32,814 nucleotides of DNA, from positions 1-32,814 of the forward strand of contig JAGQQW010000033.1 of assembly GCA_020426005.1 (NCBI GenBank), in the 5' to 3' direction. Below the pieces are notes generated by a model. It was given only the letters and a program-made list of their open reading frames with translations. It had not been told where the DNA came from and searched no databases. Shown one piece after another: positions 1 through 11,100 of the stretch (positions are counted from its first letter, which is position 1; each line of letters starts with the position of its first letter). Source of the stretch: Planctomycetota bacterium. GTDB taxonomy: Bacteria; Planctomycetota; UBA1135; GCA-002748355. The position numbers were made by a program, and so were the translations under genes.

Positions 1-233
1 TCGAAGATCTTCGCGATTGCAGGGTGATCCATGCGCGCGAGCGCCTGTCGCTCGGCTTCGAAACGCGCCAGCACCTGGCGCGTGTCCATGCCGACTTTGA
101 TCAGCTTGAGCGCGACCTTGCGTTGCAGCGGTTCGCGCTGCTCCGCGGCGTAGACGGTCCCCATGCCGCCTTCGCCGAGTTGCTCGAGCAGGCGGTAAGG
201 ACCGATCGTCTCGCGGTCTTCGCTGTTCGCCAT
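1..233 (-). CDS. Serine/threonine protein kinase, N-terminal part (cut by window edge)
   Basis: Reading leftward from the ATG at 233 gives 77 codons that run off the window. The protein starts [18 protein letters not shown] and has a glycine-rich loop (GEGGMGTVY), then the ATP-anchoring lysine in VALKLIK, followed by '[18 protein letters not shown]'. This is the N-lobe of a bacterial Hanks-type Ser/Thr kinase (PknB-like). It is closely similar to the N-lobe of the complete kinase at 5497-8169 (GTGGMGEVY, VAIKLIKPGM, VLARF), so the two are paralogues. The start follows a GAGGAG purine run lying very close to the ATG. Only 17 bases separate it from the stop of the upstream secreted-protein gene, so it is probably the third gene of a leftward operon. 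Catalytic loop, membrane segment and sensor lie outside the window. Confidence 0.9.
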   Translation of the reverse strand, partial: MANSEDRETIGPYRLLEQLGEGGMGTVYAAEQREPLQRKVALKLIKVGMDTRQVLARFEAERQALARMDHPAIAKIF

Positions 234-250
234 GCTCCTCGCTCGCGTGC

Positions 251-1231
251 TCAGTAGCCGATGATGGCTTCGATGTACTGCGTGTTGACGAACTGCAGCG
301 TGTTCGGATCCGCCATGACCGTTTGGACGTAGAACTTCGTGCCGATGAGCCCCTTGTTCTTGATCGGGATCACGATTCGTGATTTGCCCACTGGATCGAT
401 GCCGTGTCCGTTGCCTTGGACGATGCTGATCTGCAATTGACAGTTCGGATTGTTCGAGGGCACGAGGCTCGAAAGGTCGATCGGCAACGTGTAGTTGCCG
501 AAATTCGTGTCGGAAAAGCCGAACATCGTCGCGCCGTAGCCCATCGGAGTACCGTTCTGCACTTCGATGACGAAGTCCTGCCCGTTGCCGTAGCGCGGCG
601 GCGTGAGTGCAACCAGCGCCGGACACTCGGCGCCGCAGCGGACGCGATAAACCCACTTCTTACCCGTGAACGGACCGTTCATGCCGCCGGACGGCAGAGG
701 CTGGCGATAGTGCACGACATCCCGTCCTGTCTTGGCAGTGCTTTCGAGAATGCCGGGATTGGGATTGTCGAACGCAAGGTAGACGATGTCATTCGCCGGC
801 ACCTTCACCGCGGGACAGAGCCAGGCCATGTACCAGTCGAACTTCTTCTTCACGTTGACGCTGCCACGCGAGAGGATCTTGTTCGGATCGGGGGCACCCA
901 AGACGTCGGCACCGACGAGATACGTGCGGACGACGACCGGGCCGGTCGTTTCGACCTGCGTGCGCAGCGCGAAACCGCTGATGCTCAGATCCATCGCCGA
1001 CTGTACGCGAATGTAGTAACGCGAGTTCGAGATCAACGACGCGGCCGTGAACTCGTTTCCTTCATTGCTCGCGAGGCATTTCGGCGCAATCGGTCCGGCT
1101 TCGTTCCGGCACGACGACCCCCGATAGACCACACTCGCCTTGGTCTGGCAGTATGCCGACACCCCGAAGAGCATGAGGACGACCAGCGTGCGAAGACGCA
1201 TGGAACTGCAGAGATCACGGATGTGAATCAT
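251..1231 (-). CDS. Secreted beta-rich protein with lineage-typical C-terminal module
   Basis: 326 residues, function unknown. The N-terminus carries a signal peptide ([19 protein letters not shown]); I place the start 10 codons earlier, at MIHIRDLC, because a GGGAG sequence sits about 8 bases before that ATG while the internal ATG at 1201 has none. The mature part is rich in beta-strand patterns and cysteines. Residues about 215-326 resemble a C-terminal module also present in the beta-helix proteins of this window: an LPIDLSSL segment, [20 protein letters not shown], ending in an isoleucine-glycine tail (AIIGY). It lies 14 bases after the FN3-protease gene and 17 bases before a kinase gene, so the three probably form one operon. 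It is likely exported to the envelope or outside. Longer in-frame starts overlap the protease gene and lack a signal peptide. Confidence 0.75.
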   Translation of the reverse strand: MIHIRDLCSSMRLRTLVVLMLFGVSAYCQTKASVVYRGSSCRNEAGPIAPKCLASNEGNEFTAASLISNSRYYIRVQSAMDLSISGFALRTQVETTGPVVVRTYLVGADVLGAPDPNKILSRGSVNVKKKFDWYMAWLCPAVKVPANDIVYLAFDNPNPGILESTAKTGRDVVHYRQPLPSGGMNGPFTGKKWVYRVRCGAECPALVALTPPRYGNGQDFVIEVQNGTPMGYGATMFGFSDTNFGNYTLPIDLSSLVPSNNPNCQLQISIVQGNGHGIDPVGKSRIVIPIKNKGLIGTKFYVQTVMADPNTLQFVNTQYIEAIIGY

Positions 1232-1245
1232 GGTGCTGCTCCCGC

Positions 1246-4200
1246 TCACGGGTTGGTTCTTGCGGTGTGAACGTTGGTCCAAGCAGTGAAGCCCGGAGGT
1301 GCCGCCGTCGCGCAATAGACGCGCACGCGGAAGTCGTAGGAGGTGTTCGGCGTGAGACCGTCGACTTGATGTCGAATGCGGCCGGTACCCGGGTGTGCGC
1401 CACGCGGCGGTGTGTATTGCGTCCAACTCGTCGTGCCCGACTTACGGTACTGGACGCGGAACTCGGTCTCGTTCAACGAATTGTCGTCCCAGTTGATCGT
1501 GATGTACCGGCGACCGATCGCAGCCGTGTTGCCGAGGTTCGTCGGTGCATTCGACAAGCGGTCGTAGGTCTGGACACTCACGGCCGGCGCAAGCAGCGAG
1601 TGATAATCCTTGCCGTTCAGGCTGCGGATAGCCTGCACCGTCACCCAGTAGGTCGTGTTGCGCGCGAGTCCGCCGAAGGTCTTGCTCGGCCGACTTCCGG
1701 TTCCGTTGACCGCAGCGTGCGTGCCGAGCAAGGTCCACGGGCCACCACTTCCCGGACCGTGGTAGATTGCGAACTTCGCCTCGGCCTTGCTGTTGTCGGT
1801 CCACGTCACATTGACTTCGGTGTCACTGACGGGGACGGCAACGACGTTGCTCGGCGCCGGCGGTACCGCAGTCGGCGTCGTACGCTCGATAACGGCGAGC
1901 GTCGAGTAGTAGCGCTTCCCTTCGAAGTCGCGATAGGCCTGCGCCGCGAACCAGTACCGCGTGTCCGGCGTGAGGTTGTCGATCTGCTTGGTTTGCTTGC
2001 CGCCGCTGCCGCTCACCGCGGCCGCGGTGCCCGTGCCCGTCCATGGACCGGCTGCCGATGTCGTCGAGCGGTAGGTCGCAAACGCAGACTCGGTGGTCGC
2101 GTTGTCGGTCCAGCGCAGCGTGATCGAGGCGGCGCTCAGCGCCGTGTGCTCGAGCGCACTCGGAGCTGCCGGCGCCGGCGAGAGCGTGCGTCCCGACTTG
2201 GCCGGTGTGTAGCTCGAATAGTAGGTCGTCTTGGGATCGCCTGCCCAGACCTTCGTCGCGCGCACACGGAAGAGGTACGTCGTATCCGGCAACAGGGCGT
2301 CCTGGAGCGTCACGCACATCGCGCCGGTCGTCGAGGTGCCCTTCACGACGGCCTTGCGATCCCAATTTGCACCGTTGTCCTTGCTGACCGAGACGTTGTA
2401 GCCGTCTTCGATCAAGCTGTTGTCCATCCAACAAACAGTCATCCCCTTCAACTTCGGTTGGGAGATCGCGAGCCCGGTCGGCGTCGCGGGATGAGGATCG
2501 AGCGTGCGAGTCGCGCGTACCGGCGCGTTCACGTCGTCGAAGTAGCGCTGGGTGTTGTTCTTGTATGTGAAGGTCTTGTAGGCGAGGACGCGCACTTCGT
2601 AGCCAGTGTCCGGCAGGAGGTCGGTGATCTCGGCGTTGCCCGTCGTGTTCGGCAGATTGATCGCGGGTGCGAGTCCCGCGGCGACCCAAGCACCGTTCGG
2701 AAGCTGACGCGTCTGGAGCCGGAAGCCATCCTCGTCGGTCGAACCGTCCGTCCACGAGATGAGGACCTTGAACGGCTGCGCTTTCGTCACCGTGACATCC
2801 TTGACCGGCTTCGTGAGGATCGTGTCCCCCGTCACCGTCGCTGTGTAACCCGAAAACAAGCGCTCGACCTTCGTGTCCTTGAAAGCACGCACGCGGAACC
2901 AATGCCGCTTCCCGGGCTCGAGATCCTTGACAACGAAGCTCTCGACGTTCGGCACCGTCTCTCCGACGTTGTCCCAGTTGATACTGTCGAGACTCATCGC
3001 GATCCGGAAGCCGTCTTCGTTGTTCGACCGATCCTTCCAGGCCAGCGTGATGTTCTGGTAGAGCGCGCGCGTGACGGCCAGGTCCGTCGGCGCGTCTGGC
3101 ACGTTCGCTTCCTTCGTCTGTAGGAAGACCTCGGCATATGGGCTCTCGCCCGCATCGTTGTACGCGCTGACGCGGACCCAATAATCGGTCAGCGCAGTCA
3201 AGTTGCCGATCCGGAACGTCGTAGCCCCCGGCCCCGTACGTCCGACTTCGACGTGATTCTGCCAAGGCTGGGCGATCCGAACGATGTAGCCCTTCTCGTT
3301 CGTCGCGCGATCGATCCACCGGATCTCCGCGAAGTCCTTGCCACGGTTCGTGACCTCGAGATTCGTCGGTGCGTCAGGACCGAGCCCTGGCTGTGGTTGG
3401 ATCCAGACTTCGCAGCTTCCCGTGGCGTGGACTCCGGTAGGCCGGAACACGAAGCCCTGCGTGAAGATCGCCGCGTTGGCCAAAGACTTGTCATTGGGAA
3501 CGTTCTGCGAAACGTCCGCCCAACTCGACGCGCCGATGAGACCTGCCCTCTGTGCGAGGAAGTTCGGATCGACGAGCAGCGGACGATTGAGACCGAGGGG
3601 AATGCGCGCACGCGCCCCACTCATGAGCAATACATAGATCTCGTTGGGCTGACCGAAAACTCGAGAGACGAAGCGGCCACCGACGCTGCCGTGCTGTTCG
3701 GTCAGGTGCGAGCCCGGCATGCGGTTCTTCCAGAAGAGTGCCCACATGTCGGGTCGATTGCCGATCGGCGTGTTGCCCGGAATCTTGGTCCCGGTCGCGC
3801 GCAAATCGGCGCGCACTTGCGCGGGCGTGAGTCGCACGCCGTTCTGTTCTTCGGTCGCACGCACGAGCGCCGCGACGACACCCGCGACGATCGGCGTCGC
3901 TGCCGAGGTTCCCGCGAAGCTTTGCGTGTAGGTCTGCTTGGCGTCGAAGTTCGGCCAGAAGAGATCGCCGTTGTTGCCGAGCGTCACGACTCCGTATCCC
4001 CAACCGTTGGCGTCGACGCGCGCGCCGTAGTTGCTGCTCGGAGACTTCGCGAGCTTCGGCCCGTCCGACGCGCCGACGATGATCGCGCCGCTCACTGGAG
4101 CGGTCGAGAGATAGCGACCGCCGTAGATCGCGTCGTCGAGTGAGGTATTCGAGTTGCCGGCCGAAATCACGTAGTGGATTCCGTACGCCGTGATCACGCG

Positions 4201-5184
4201 AATGGCATCGAAGCACTCCTGCGGCCAATCGGCCGGTGCGTGCACGAGCGAGTTCGGGATCAACCAACCGAAGGAGGAGCTCATGACGTCGCCGGGTCGC
4301 AACTTTGCGGCCGCATTCAGCATCGCGGTCGCGCCGCTGACGTAGCTCAGACCGCCGAGCGTGCTCTTGCCGACTGCGGATACGTAGAGCTTGTCCGCGG
4401 CACTCGCGAAACCCTCGACGCCATAGCCGTTCCGCTCGCCAACGAGAATCCCGAGGCAGGCGTCGCCGTGCGGGGCCCAACCTTCGAACGTATGCGGCGG
4501 CAACAAGAAGCTCGAGGCCGTGAGCTTGGGAAGATCCTCGTGCCCCAAGGTCCAGTCTCCTTCCACGTGCGCGATGCGTCCACCGTGGAACCGCGCCCCG
4601 ACGACCGATTCGACCTGATGGAACCCGACACCGTCCGGCGGAGAAGCGAGATAGTCCTGCCGGTCTCGGAACTGGGGCGTCCACGGGATCAAATCCCCGT
4701 GAAGAATTGGCCTCAGCGCGGGGTACGCAGTTTCGATTTCCGAACGCTCGAGCAGCGCACCGAGGATGCGCTCGCTCTGCGCCCTACCTTGCGTATGCAC
4801 GATGTAATAGTTGTTGAGGTCGGCGAGAGGAGCTCGGTTCTCCGAGATTCGTGCCGTCCCCTGCTTACGCCATTGGTCGAGCACTTCGACGGGTTGCTCG
4901 AAGAGCGGTGCAGGCTTCAAACCTTCGAGCGAGGCTTCGAGCGATGTCAGCGAGACCCCGGCTGCAAGATCTCGCAAGCGACCGTTCTGGAGCCGCACCG
5001 TCAACCCTTCCCGGAACTTGACGACGATCTCGTCCAGGAAAGCGGCCTTCGCGTCGATCTTTACGGGCGAGACCGGTCGGAGAACGAACCGGCGAACGAC
5101 TTGCGTTGCCGTGGGCACGTAATCTTGGGCGGGAGAGACGACGGCGAGCACGAGGGCTGCCACGGCATAGCTGTGGATGCGCAT
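1246..5184 (-). CDS. Secreted subtilisin-like (S8) protease with seven fibronectin type III domains
   Basis: 1312 residues. Signal peptide MRIHSYAVAALVLAVVS, cleaved near SPAQ; this decides the start, because the in-frame ATG at 5265 would add 27 residues with no signal character. Residues about 190-470 form a peptidase S8 domain: active-site His239 (PHGDACLGIL), oxyanion Asn344 (ISAGNSNT) and nucleophile Ser427 (AGTSAATP). Where S8 relatives with a following HEDL motif usually carry the catalytic Asp, this protein reads A-H206-V-E-G-D210-W; His206 seems to replace it, with Asp210 close by. From about residue 610 to the end come seven fibronectin III repeats, each with a W-x-D-x-S/A-x(2)-E pattern and a P-x-T-x-Y-x(2)-R-V-like pattern. 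The domains suggest an extracellular enzyme or adhesin. First gene of a leftward run. Confidence 0.88.
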   Translation of the reverse strand: MRIHSYAVAALVLAVVSPAQDYVPTATQVVRRFVLRPVSPVKIDAKAAFLDEIVVKFREGLTVRLQNGRLRDLAAGVSLTSLEASLEGLKPAPLFEQPVEVLDQWRKQGTARISENRAPLADLNNYYIVHTQGRAQSERILGALLERSEIETAYPALRPILHGDLIPWTPQFRDRQDYLASPPDGVGFHQVESVVGARFHGGRIAHVEGDWTLGHEDLPKLTASSFLLPPHTFEGWAPHGDACLGILVGERNGYGVEGFASAADKLYVSAVGKSTLGGLSYVSGATAMLNAAAKLRPGDVMSSSFGWLIPNSLVHAPADWPQECFDAIRVITAYGIHYVISAGNSNTSLDDAIYGGRYLSTAPVSGAIIVGASDGPKLAKSPSSNYGARVDANGWGYGVVTLGNNGDLFWPNFDAKQTYTQSFAGTSAATPIVAGVVAALVRATEEQNGVRLTPAQVRADLRATGTKIPGNTPIGNRPDMWALFWKNRMPGSHLTEQHGSVGGRFVSRVFGQPNEIYVLLMSGARARIPLGLNRPLLVDPNFLAQRAGLIGASSWADVSQNVPNDKSLANAAIFTQGFVFRPTGVHATGSCEVWIQPQPGLGPDAPTNLEVTNRGKDFAEIRWIDRATNEKGYIVRIAQPWQNHVEVGRTGPGATTFRIGNLTALTDYWVRVSAYNDAGESPYAEVFLQTKEANVPDAPTDLAVTRALYQNITLAWKDRSNNEDGFRIAMSLDSINWDNVGETVPNVESFVVKDLEPGKRHWFRVRAFKDTKVERLFSGYTATVTGDTILTKPVKDVTVTKAQPFKVLISWTDGSTDEDGFRLQTRQLPNGAWVAAGLAPAINLPNTTGNAEITDLLPDTGYEVRVLAYKTFTYKNNTQRYFDDVNAPVRATRTLDPHPATPTGLAISQPKLKGMTVCWMDNSLIEDGYNVSVSKDNGANWDRKAVVKGTSTTGAMCVTLQDALLPDTTYLFRVRATKVWAGDPKTTYYSSYTPAKSGRTLSPAPAAPSALEHTALSAASITLRWTDNATTESAFATYRSTTSAAGPWTGTGTAAAVSGSGGKQTKQIDNLTPDTRYWFAAQAYRDFEGKRYYSTLAVIERTTPTAVPPAPSNVVAVPVSDTEVNVTWTDNSKAEAKFAIYHGPGSGGPWTLLGTHAAVNGTGSRPSKTFGGLARNTTYWVTVQAIRSLNGKDYHSLLAPAVSVQTYDRLSNAPTNLGNTAAIGRRYITINWDDNSLNETEFRVQYRKSGTTSWTQYTPPRGAHPGTGRIRHQVDGLTPNTSYDFRVRVYCATAAPPGFTAWTNVHTARTNP

Positions 5185-5496
5185 GCTTGATGGAAGTCCA
5201 GATGGGAGGTGGATAGCGACAAGGTGGACGGTACGGAAACAGCTCGATCGGTTCCAGGACGACACACCGAAATGGGACGCGCCGAGACGAGGCGAGCGGG
5301 TCTCAGCCCCGGACTTTAGCGAATCTCGAAGTCCGGCGTGCTCTGTCGGGCGATTCGCCTGCCCATGGCGAGCGCCTCTACCGCCGGAACACCGCGAGTA
5401 TCGCTACGTGGTCATCCGATCTCAGTCGTGACCGGTACACCGTTTCCTGAGCAGGCACACACTTGGCTCTGGGCTCGCAGGAACGACTCGCATGAA
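5185..5496. other. Divergent intergenic region between protease and kinase
   Basis: About 310 bases separate the divergent S8 protease (leftward) and Ser/Thr kinase (rightward) genes. The kinase frame stays open back to 5338, but that extension (MLCRAIRLP...) has no domain similarity and I do not treat it as coding. Promoters for both genes should lie here. I see no convincing -35/-10 pair, operator or RNA. Confidence 0.5.
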
Positions 5497-8169
5497 ATGG
5501 CATTCATGCAACGCACACCCCAACCCATGCCTTCCATCGGGCCATACCGCGTGCTCGAACGCATCGGAACCGGCGGCATGGGCGAAGTTTACCGAGCAGA
5601 GCGGCAGGAGCCCCGCCAAACGGTCGCCATCAAGCTGATCAAGCCTGGCATGGCAACACGCGATGTGCTCGCCCGATTCGATCTCGAGCGACGCGCGTTG
5701 GCCGCGATGCACCATGACGGGATCGCCAAGATCTTCGATGCGGGAACAACCGAAGACGCATCCCCTTACTTCGTCATGGAGTTCGTGGACGGGATCCCGA
5801 TCACGCAGTTTTTCGACGAGAATGAACTCTCGATCTCCGAGCGCATACGCCTGCTCCAACAGGTCTGCATCGCTGTCCAGCATGCACATCAGAAAGGTGT
5901 CATTCACCGCGACCTGAAACCAAGCAACATCCTCGTCGCCAAAACGGATGAGAACACGTGCGTCAAGGTCCTCGACTTCGGTCTCGCCAAGGCGACGGCG
6001 CACGACTTTCTCGGCGTCAGCATGCAAACCGAAGTCGATCGAGTCCTGGGTACGCTCGAATACATGTCACCCGAGCAAGCAGCCGCGGCCGACGAAGTTC
6101 TCGACCTTCGTGCTGACGTCTACTCGATCGGCGTCGTGCTGTACGAAGTTCTGACAGGCACACTGCCATTTTCACCCGGCCATCTGCGAAAACTCGGCCC
6201 CCAACGAGCCCTGCTCGAGATCCAGCAAAAAGATCCGCCGCGACCGAGCGTGAGGCTCGAGGCTCTCGATGTGCAGGCTTCTTCGATCGCAGCCGCGCGG
6301 CGCAGCACGCGAGACCGCTTGCTTCGTGAAGTGCGAGGCGACCTCGACTGGATCACGATGATGGCCTTGGCAAAGGAACCGGAGCGACGCTACTCGTCCG
6401 CGGTGGCACTCGCCGAGGACCTCCAGCGCCATCTCGATTTCGAGCCGGTTCACGCGCGTCCGCCGAGCAAGTCCTACCGCGTTCGCAAGTTTGCACGCCG
6501 AAATCGATTCCTACTCAGCGCAGCCTCGGCACTCGTCGCGGCGCTGTGCGTCGGCCTGATTGGAACTTGGCTCGGGTTTCGGGAAGCCAAAGAGAATGCG
6601 TTCGAGGCTCAACGCCAGCGAACGATCGCCGAAGAGAACCTCGCGACAGCCGAGATGCGCGCAGCTGGGCTCGCGGTGCGCCGAGGAGCGTGGGGTGACG
6701 CCCTCGATGCATATCGCCGCGCAGAAACTCTCGGCTACTCGAAACTGGACGACATCCAATTCGGGCGCATCGAAGCGTGGGAAGGCATGCTCGACCAAAA
6801 ACGAGCTCGTCGCGCCGTAGACGACGCCTTGACGAGTCCGTCGACGCCGCTCAGGGCAAAACTGTTACTCACGCGCGCGGTCCTCACACCCGTGACGCAG
6901 CGACTCGATCCGCGATGGCGCGAAGACATCGAGGCAGCGCTGGCCGTAGACACAGGAGAACGTCTGTCGCTTGCCGAAGTCGAAGTCGCGCAGTCGCTGT
7001 TGTCACGCACTCTCGCGGACTCGATCCAACATCTTCGCGCGGCGCTGCGTGCAGACGCGTACTGTCGACGTGCACATTTGATGCTGCCCCCCCTTCTGAT
7101 CGTGACGGGATCGCTTGAAGATGCGAGTCTTTCACTTGCGCGGCAACGGGCGATTTACGCCGACGATCCCTTAGGCACGCTCCTCGAGGCATTCTTGGAA
7201 TACGCAAATGGCGACAACACTCGTGGAAACCGTGCGCTGAGCAACTTGGAGGGCGTGATCGACGAAGCCAGTATCAACTTCGTACGGATCGGTCTTCGAC
7301 TCCTCGCGACCGCGCGAAACCGCGTGGACCGCTTCGGGCGGTTGCCCACACCGAGCGCACTCCAAACCAGTGCGTTCATGGCGCAACTGCTTGCCGACAT
7401 TATGAGAGTCATGCCGTCGTTGCAACGGGGACAGGCTCGCAGATCCAAAGCGGACGCGCAGGCCGAGGCGTTCTCGCTGACGGCCTGTCTTCATCCGATC
7501 CTCGCTGAGCAATGGTCACGCTTGGTGCCGGCATTCGTGGCCTGGAATCTCGGCGCTGGTTCGGATGAACTCTTGGAAAAACTCGATCGATCGATCGAAA
7601 TCCATCGCGACGGCTTTCTCCTATTCGCACGAGCTGCGCTGCGTGCGGACACCGATCCCGCAGAGGCAGAAAACGACTTCTATGAGGCAGCGCGCGCCAG
7701 CTCGCTGATTCCCGTACCGGTTTCCGCTCTCTTCGGCGCGATCGACATAGAACACAATCAACTCGAAGCACAGACCACGAAGGACCGAGGCCTCACCGCC
7801 AGGCTGCGCGAAAACCTCGAGCGGTATCTGGCCGTAGGCGATCTGAACGCCGAGGAGTGTCGAGCAGGCTATCTGTACGCACGGCACCACGAACATCGAG
7901 ATCTCGCCGAACGCTTCTTGGCGCGTTGGCGGGTCCAAGATCCCGGTGGTGCCTGGCGCGGGCACGAAGTGTTCCTCGCATACTCGGATGGTGAACTGGA
8001 GCGTGCGATCGCTCTCGGTGAGACCTGTCTCAGCCGGGATCCGACGAACTCGTTGGCAGCGAACTACACGAAGAAGTCCCGCGACCTACTGGAGGAGCTA
8101 TGGCGCAGCCATCCGCCCGAGACTCTCCAGGACTGGCTCGCAGCTCGCGCGCGGATGCGCGCGAAGTGA
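5497..8169 (+). CDS. Transmembrane serine/threonine protein kinase with large C-terminal sensor-like region
   Basis: 890 residues from the ATG at 5497. The kinase domain (about 17-315) has the Gly loop GTGGMGEVY (24-32), ATP-binding Lys46 (VAIKLI), catalytic Asp139 in HRDLKPSN, Asp160 in DFG, and the activation-segment end GTLEYMSPEQA; all key residues are present, so it should be active. A single hydrophobic span (about 338-361, LLSAASALVAALCVGLIG) precedes a long C-terminal region. That region has helical, TPR-like patterns (RRGAWGDALDAYRRAETLGY; EDASLSLARQRAIY; ELERAIALGETCL), as in planctomycete kinases with TPR or WD40 tails. It would phosphorylate Ser/Thr on partner proteins at the membrane. 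Start is uncertain: ATGs at 5506 and 5524 are also possible and none has a good Shine-Dalgarno site. It converges with the helicase gene, 16 bases away. Confidence 0.9.
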   Translation: MAFMQRTPQPMPSIGPYRVLERIGTGGMGEVYRAERQEPRQTVAIKLIKPGMATRDVLARFDLERRALAAMHHDGIAKIFDAGTTEDASPYFVMEFVDGIPITQFFDENELSISERIRLLQQVCIAVQHAHQKGVIHRDLKPSNILVAKTDENTCVKVLDFGLAKATAHDFLGVSMQTEVDRVLGTLEYMSPEQAAAADEVLDLRADVYSIGVVLYEVLTGTLPFSPGHLRKLGPQRALLEIQQKDPPRPSVRLEALDVQASSIAAARRSTRDRLLREVRGDLDWITMMALAKEPERRYSSAVALAEDLQRHLDFEPVHARPPSKSYRVRKFARRNRFLLSAASALVAALCVGLIGTWLGFREAKENAFEAQRQRTIAEENLATAEMRAAGLAVRRGAWGDALDAYRRAETLGYSKLDDIQFGRIEAWEGMLDQKRARRAVDDALTSPSTPLRAKLLLTRAVLTPVTQRLDPRWREDIEAALAVDTGERLSLAEVEVAQSLLSRTLADSIQHLRAALRADAYCRRAHLMLPPLLIVTGSLEDASLSLARQRAIYADDPLGTLLEAFLEYANGDNTRGNRALSNLEGVIDEASINFVRIGLRLLATARNRVDRFGRLPTPSALQTSAFMAQLLADIMRVMPSLQRGQARRSKADAQAEAFSLTACLHPILAEQWSRLVPAFVAWNLGAGSDELLEKLDRSIEIHRDGFLLFARAALRADTDPAEAENDFYEAARASSLIPVPVSALFGAIDIEHNQLEAQTTKDRGLTARLRENLERYLAVGDLNAEECRAGYLYARHHEHRDLAERFLARWRVQDPGGAWRGHEVFLAYSDGELERAIALGETCLSRDPTNSLAANYTKKSRDLLEELWRSHPPETLQDWLAARARMRAK

Positions 8170-8185
8170 TACGCGCATGCCCAAC

Positions 8186-11100
8186 CTAATCCGAAGCTGG
8201 GAACAGACTGTCTAGCAGCGGATGTTCTCGGTCCAATACGAGTCGAATGCGCCGAGTCGGATTGTTGCCCTGCGCATGCGAAATAGCCCTGCGAAGCTCG
8301 CCAACATTTGATTCTCCTCTTAGATCGAGTGGGTAGCTGCGATCCCCGCGCAATCGAAGCGACCGGTCTTCGATCGGCAGCCCTTGTACAGTCTTCGAAT
8401 CAAGCCTTACGTCGAGCAATCTCATCCCCAGGTTTTTGAGACTTACCAATAGCGCCTCCAAACCTTGCGCGTACTCCGTGTTGCAAGCCGAATTGCTGCC
8501 ACGCGTTCCGCCTCGGGAGTGATACACGATGGCGACTTCGTCCGAGGCACGGTCGACTTCGAACGTAGCATCCAGAACTGCACCATCGTCACCGCGCGGG
8601 TGTTGCGTGATTGCTGCACTCGCCCAAATAGCCTCTGGCTTGCTTGCTTCGCCTGGCGCTAAGGGATGCAGCGACCAAACCGTATTCGTTCTACGGAAGG
8701 ACACGAACTGCAACTTTCCGCGCTCTCCTGCATCCGCGCCGAACCAATTTCGCACGATGGCTGGCAAGAAGTTTTCCGCGTCACCGATTCGCCGGACAGA
8801 ATCAACTGAATCGCTTGAGAATCGTGCGACATACGAGCCGTCTTCGATTGCAAGCTCGACGTCGCCCACTGGAATGCCCCGATTCAAGCTACGTTGCGGC
8901 AGCTCGAAGATTGTCCTGCGTGCCCTATTAACGACCCTACAGCGAATCTCTACGTCAGCGTGGATACCTACTGGCCCCGTATTCGCAAAGTGATCCGCCA
9001 ATCGCCACTCGGCGAGCTCATGAACGAGCGCCTGATAGTCCGCTCGCATGATCTCCGGTACTTCGAACGTGGAAGAGAAGACACTACCCTCGAGCTGGAA
9101 GTACCGACCCGTGTCAGAGCTCCGCTGTCCGCACCAAGCTCGAATCGGGTTTTTTAAGACATACGCATGCAGTTTCGCGTCATCTTCCAAGTCGACAAGA
9201 ACCTCTGCGGTAATCCGCGCACTTCGGCGAGTGATCTCGCGAAAGGTCACGACCAGTTCGTCGACGGGGATCGACCCCGGCAGCGCATCTCTCCGCAACA
9301 TTGCCAATAGCACGATCATTTTGAAACTGCGCTCCATGCGCGTCCTCTCGAGCTCTTCGAGGAAGGCAGCAGAAGCATCCGCAGCGCGGATCACCTGTTC
9401 TTGGGCGACGCTCAAACCGCCTTGTGCTCCGACGAAGCGCAACCAACTCCCGTGCGACTTGCGAGCTGAACGAGGACTCAAACTTTCGTGAAATGCCTCA
9501 ATCGCGCGCGGACGCACTCCGGTTCGCTCATTGAACTCCTGATACCATTCAACGAGCGCCTGCGTGGCTGTCGGCGTGCGGAGCTGGGCCTCGAGAAACT
9601 CGCGCGCTTCGAGTTCGTACGAGACTCGACAACCTGGTGGTAGCTCAAGTTCATCGAACCGGCGCTCCGCCACCGCCAACAATGCACGCTGAATAGCCGC
9701 GTCGCCGGGAGACAAATTGAGCAGCGCCTGAGGCTTCACCTTGAAACTTCGATGGTTGCCAATGTAGTCCACAACCGTCAAATGCGCTTTGCCATTAGCG
9801 CTACGAAGACCACGCCCAAGTTGCTGTAAGAAAACGATGCGGGACTCTGTCGGACGCAACATGAGCACCGTGTCGACCTCCGGTAGATCAACGCCTTCGT
9901 TGAGGATGTCGACGGCGAAGATGCATTGCAGCTTGCCCTGCCGGAGCTGCCCGAGGGCCGTCGAGCGCGGCGCGCTCGTCTCCCCAGAATGTACGGCAGC
10001 AGCGCGGACGCCAGCTCGACGGAAATGGTCTGCCATGAAGTCTGCATGCCGCCGTGAACAACAGAAGCCAAGCGTCCGACTACCGCCGTGCTTCCGCCAC
10101 TGATCAAGTGCGTTATCCGCACGAGCGGAAGTTGCCACATGTGATTCCAACTCATCGGGATCGAAGCGATTGTTCCGCCACGGGATACTCGCGTAGTTCA
10201 CGTGATCCGGCACGCCGTAGTAGACGAACGGAACGAGTCGATCCGGCCGTCGCCGAATTCCCTCGAAGAGGTCGCATCGGAACACCAAGTTCTCGCCGCA
10301 AAGCGCCAACAAACTGCCACCATCCGTACGCTCAGGCGTGGCTGTCAGCCCAAGCAGGAAGTCAGGCTCGAAGTAATCAATCAAGCGCCTGTAGGTACTC
10401 GCGGCTGCGTGATGGAACTCATCGATCACGATGTAGTCGAAGTGTGAGCGCGCAAAGTTCTGCAAATGCCTCGTGCGCGCCAAGCTCTGTACTGACGCGA
10501 AGAGAACATCCGCGTCCGGCGATTTCTCAGTACCCGTAAACACTCCGAGTTTCGCTTCGGGCATGATGCGCCGGAATGTCCGGAGCGCCTGACGCAAGAT
10601 CTCATCGCGATGCGCGACAAACAGTGTCCGCTGTGCACCAAAGCGATGGACATCGAATGCAGCCAACCACGTCTTGCCGAGTCCCGTCGCCATGACTACG
10701 AGACCGGCTTCGTTTCCGTCTGTACGGGTCGCCTCGAGTGCGATGAGCGCATCCCGCTGGATCTCGTGCGGCTCAGGTGCCGGATCCGGAGCGTCGGGAG
10801 GCGGAGCTATCGAGATTCTGCCCCCATCGATCGATGCTTTGCGCCGCTGCCGATAGCTCTCGATCCAGTCAACCGTGAGCGGCTTCGTTCTTGGATCGAA
10901 AAACAGCTCGTCGAAGGCGCTCGCAATTCGCTGAAAGCCAACTCGATCCGAATCGCAGAGCAAGCTGTAGTTCCACTCCAGGCCACTGCTCAATGCAGTT
11001 CGCGTCAAATTGGAGCTTCCAACGTATGCGACGCCGCTTGGGTCTTCTCCGAAAGCAACCGGTCGATCCGAAAAATGGAAGAGATACGCCTTAGGGTGAA

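Noticed and set aside
1267..3123. 618-codon rightward open frame opposite the FN3 protease
   Set aside because: Antisense to a protein with clear repeated FN3 domains; the translation is Arg/Val/Asp-rich noise typical of GC-rich shadow frames.
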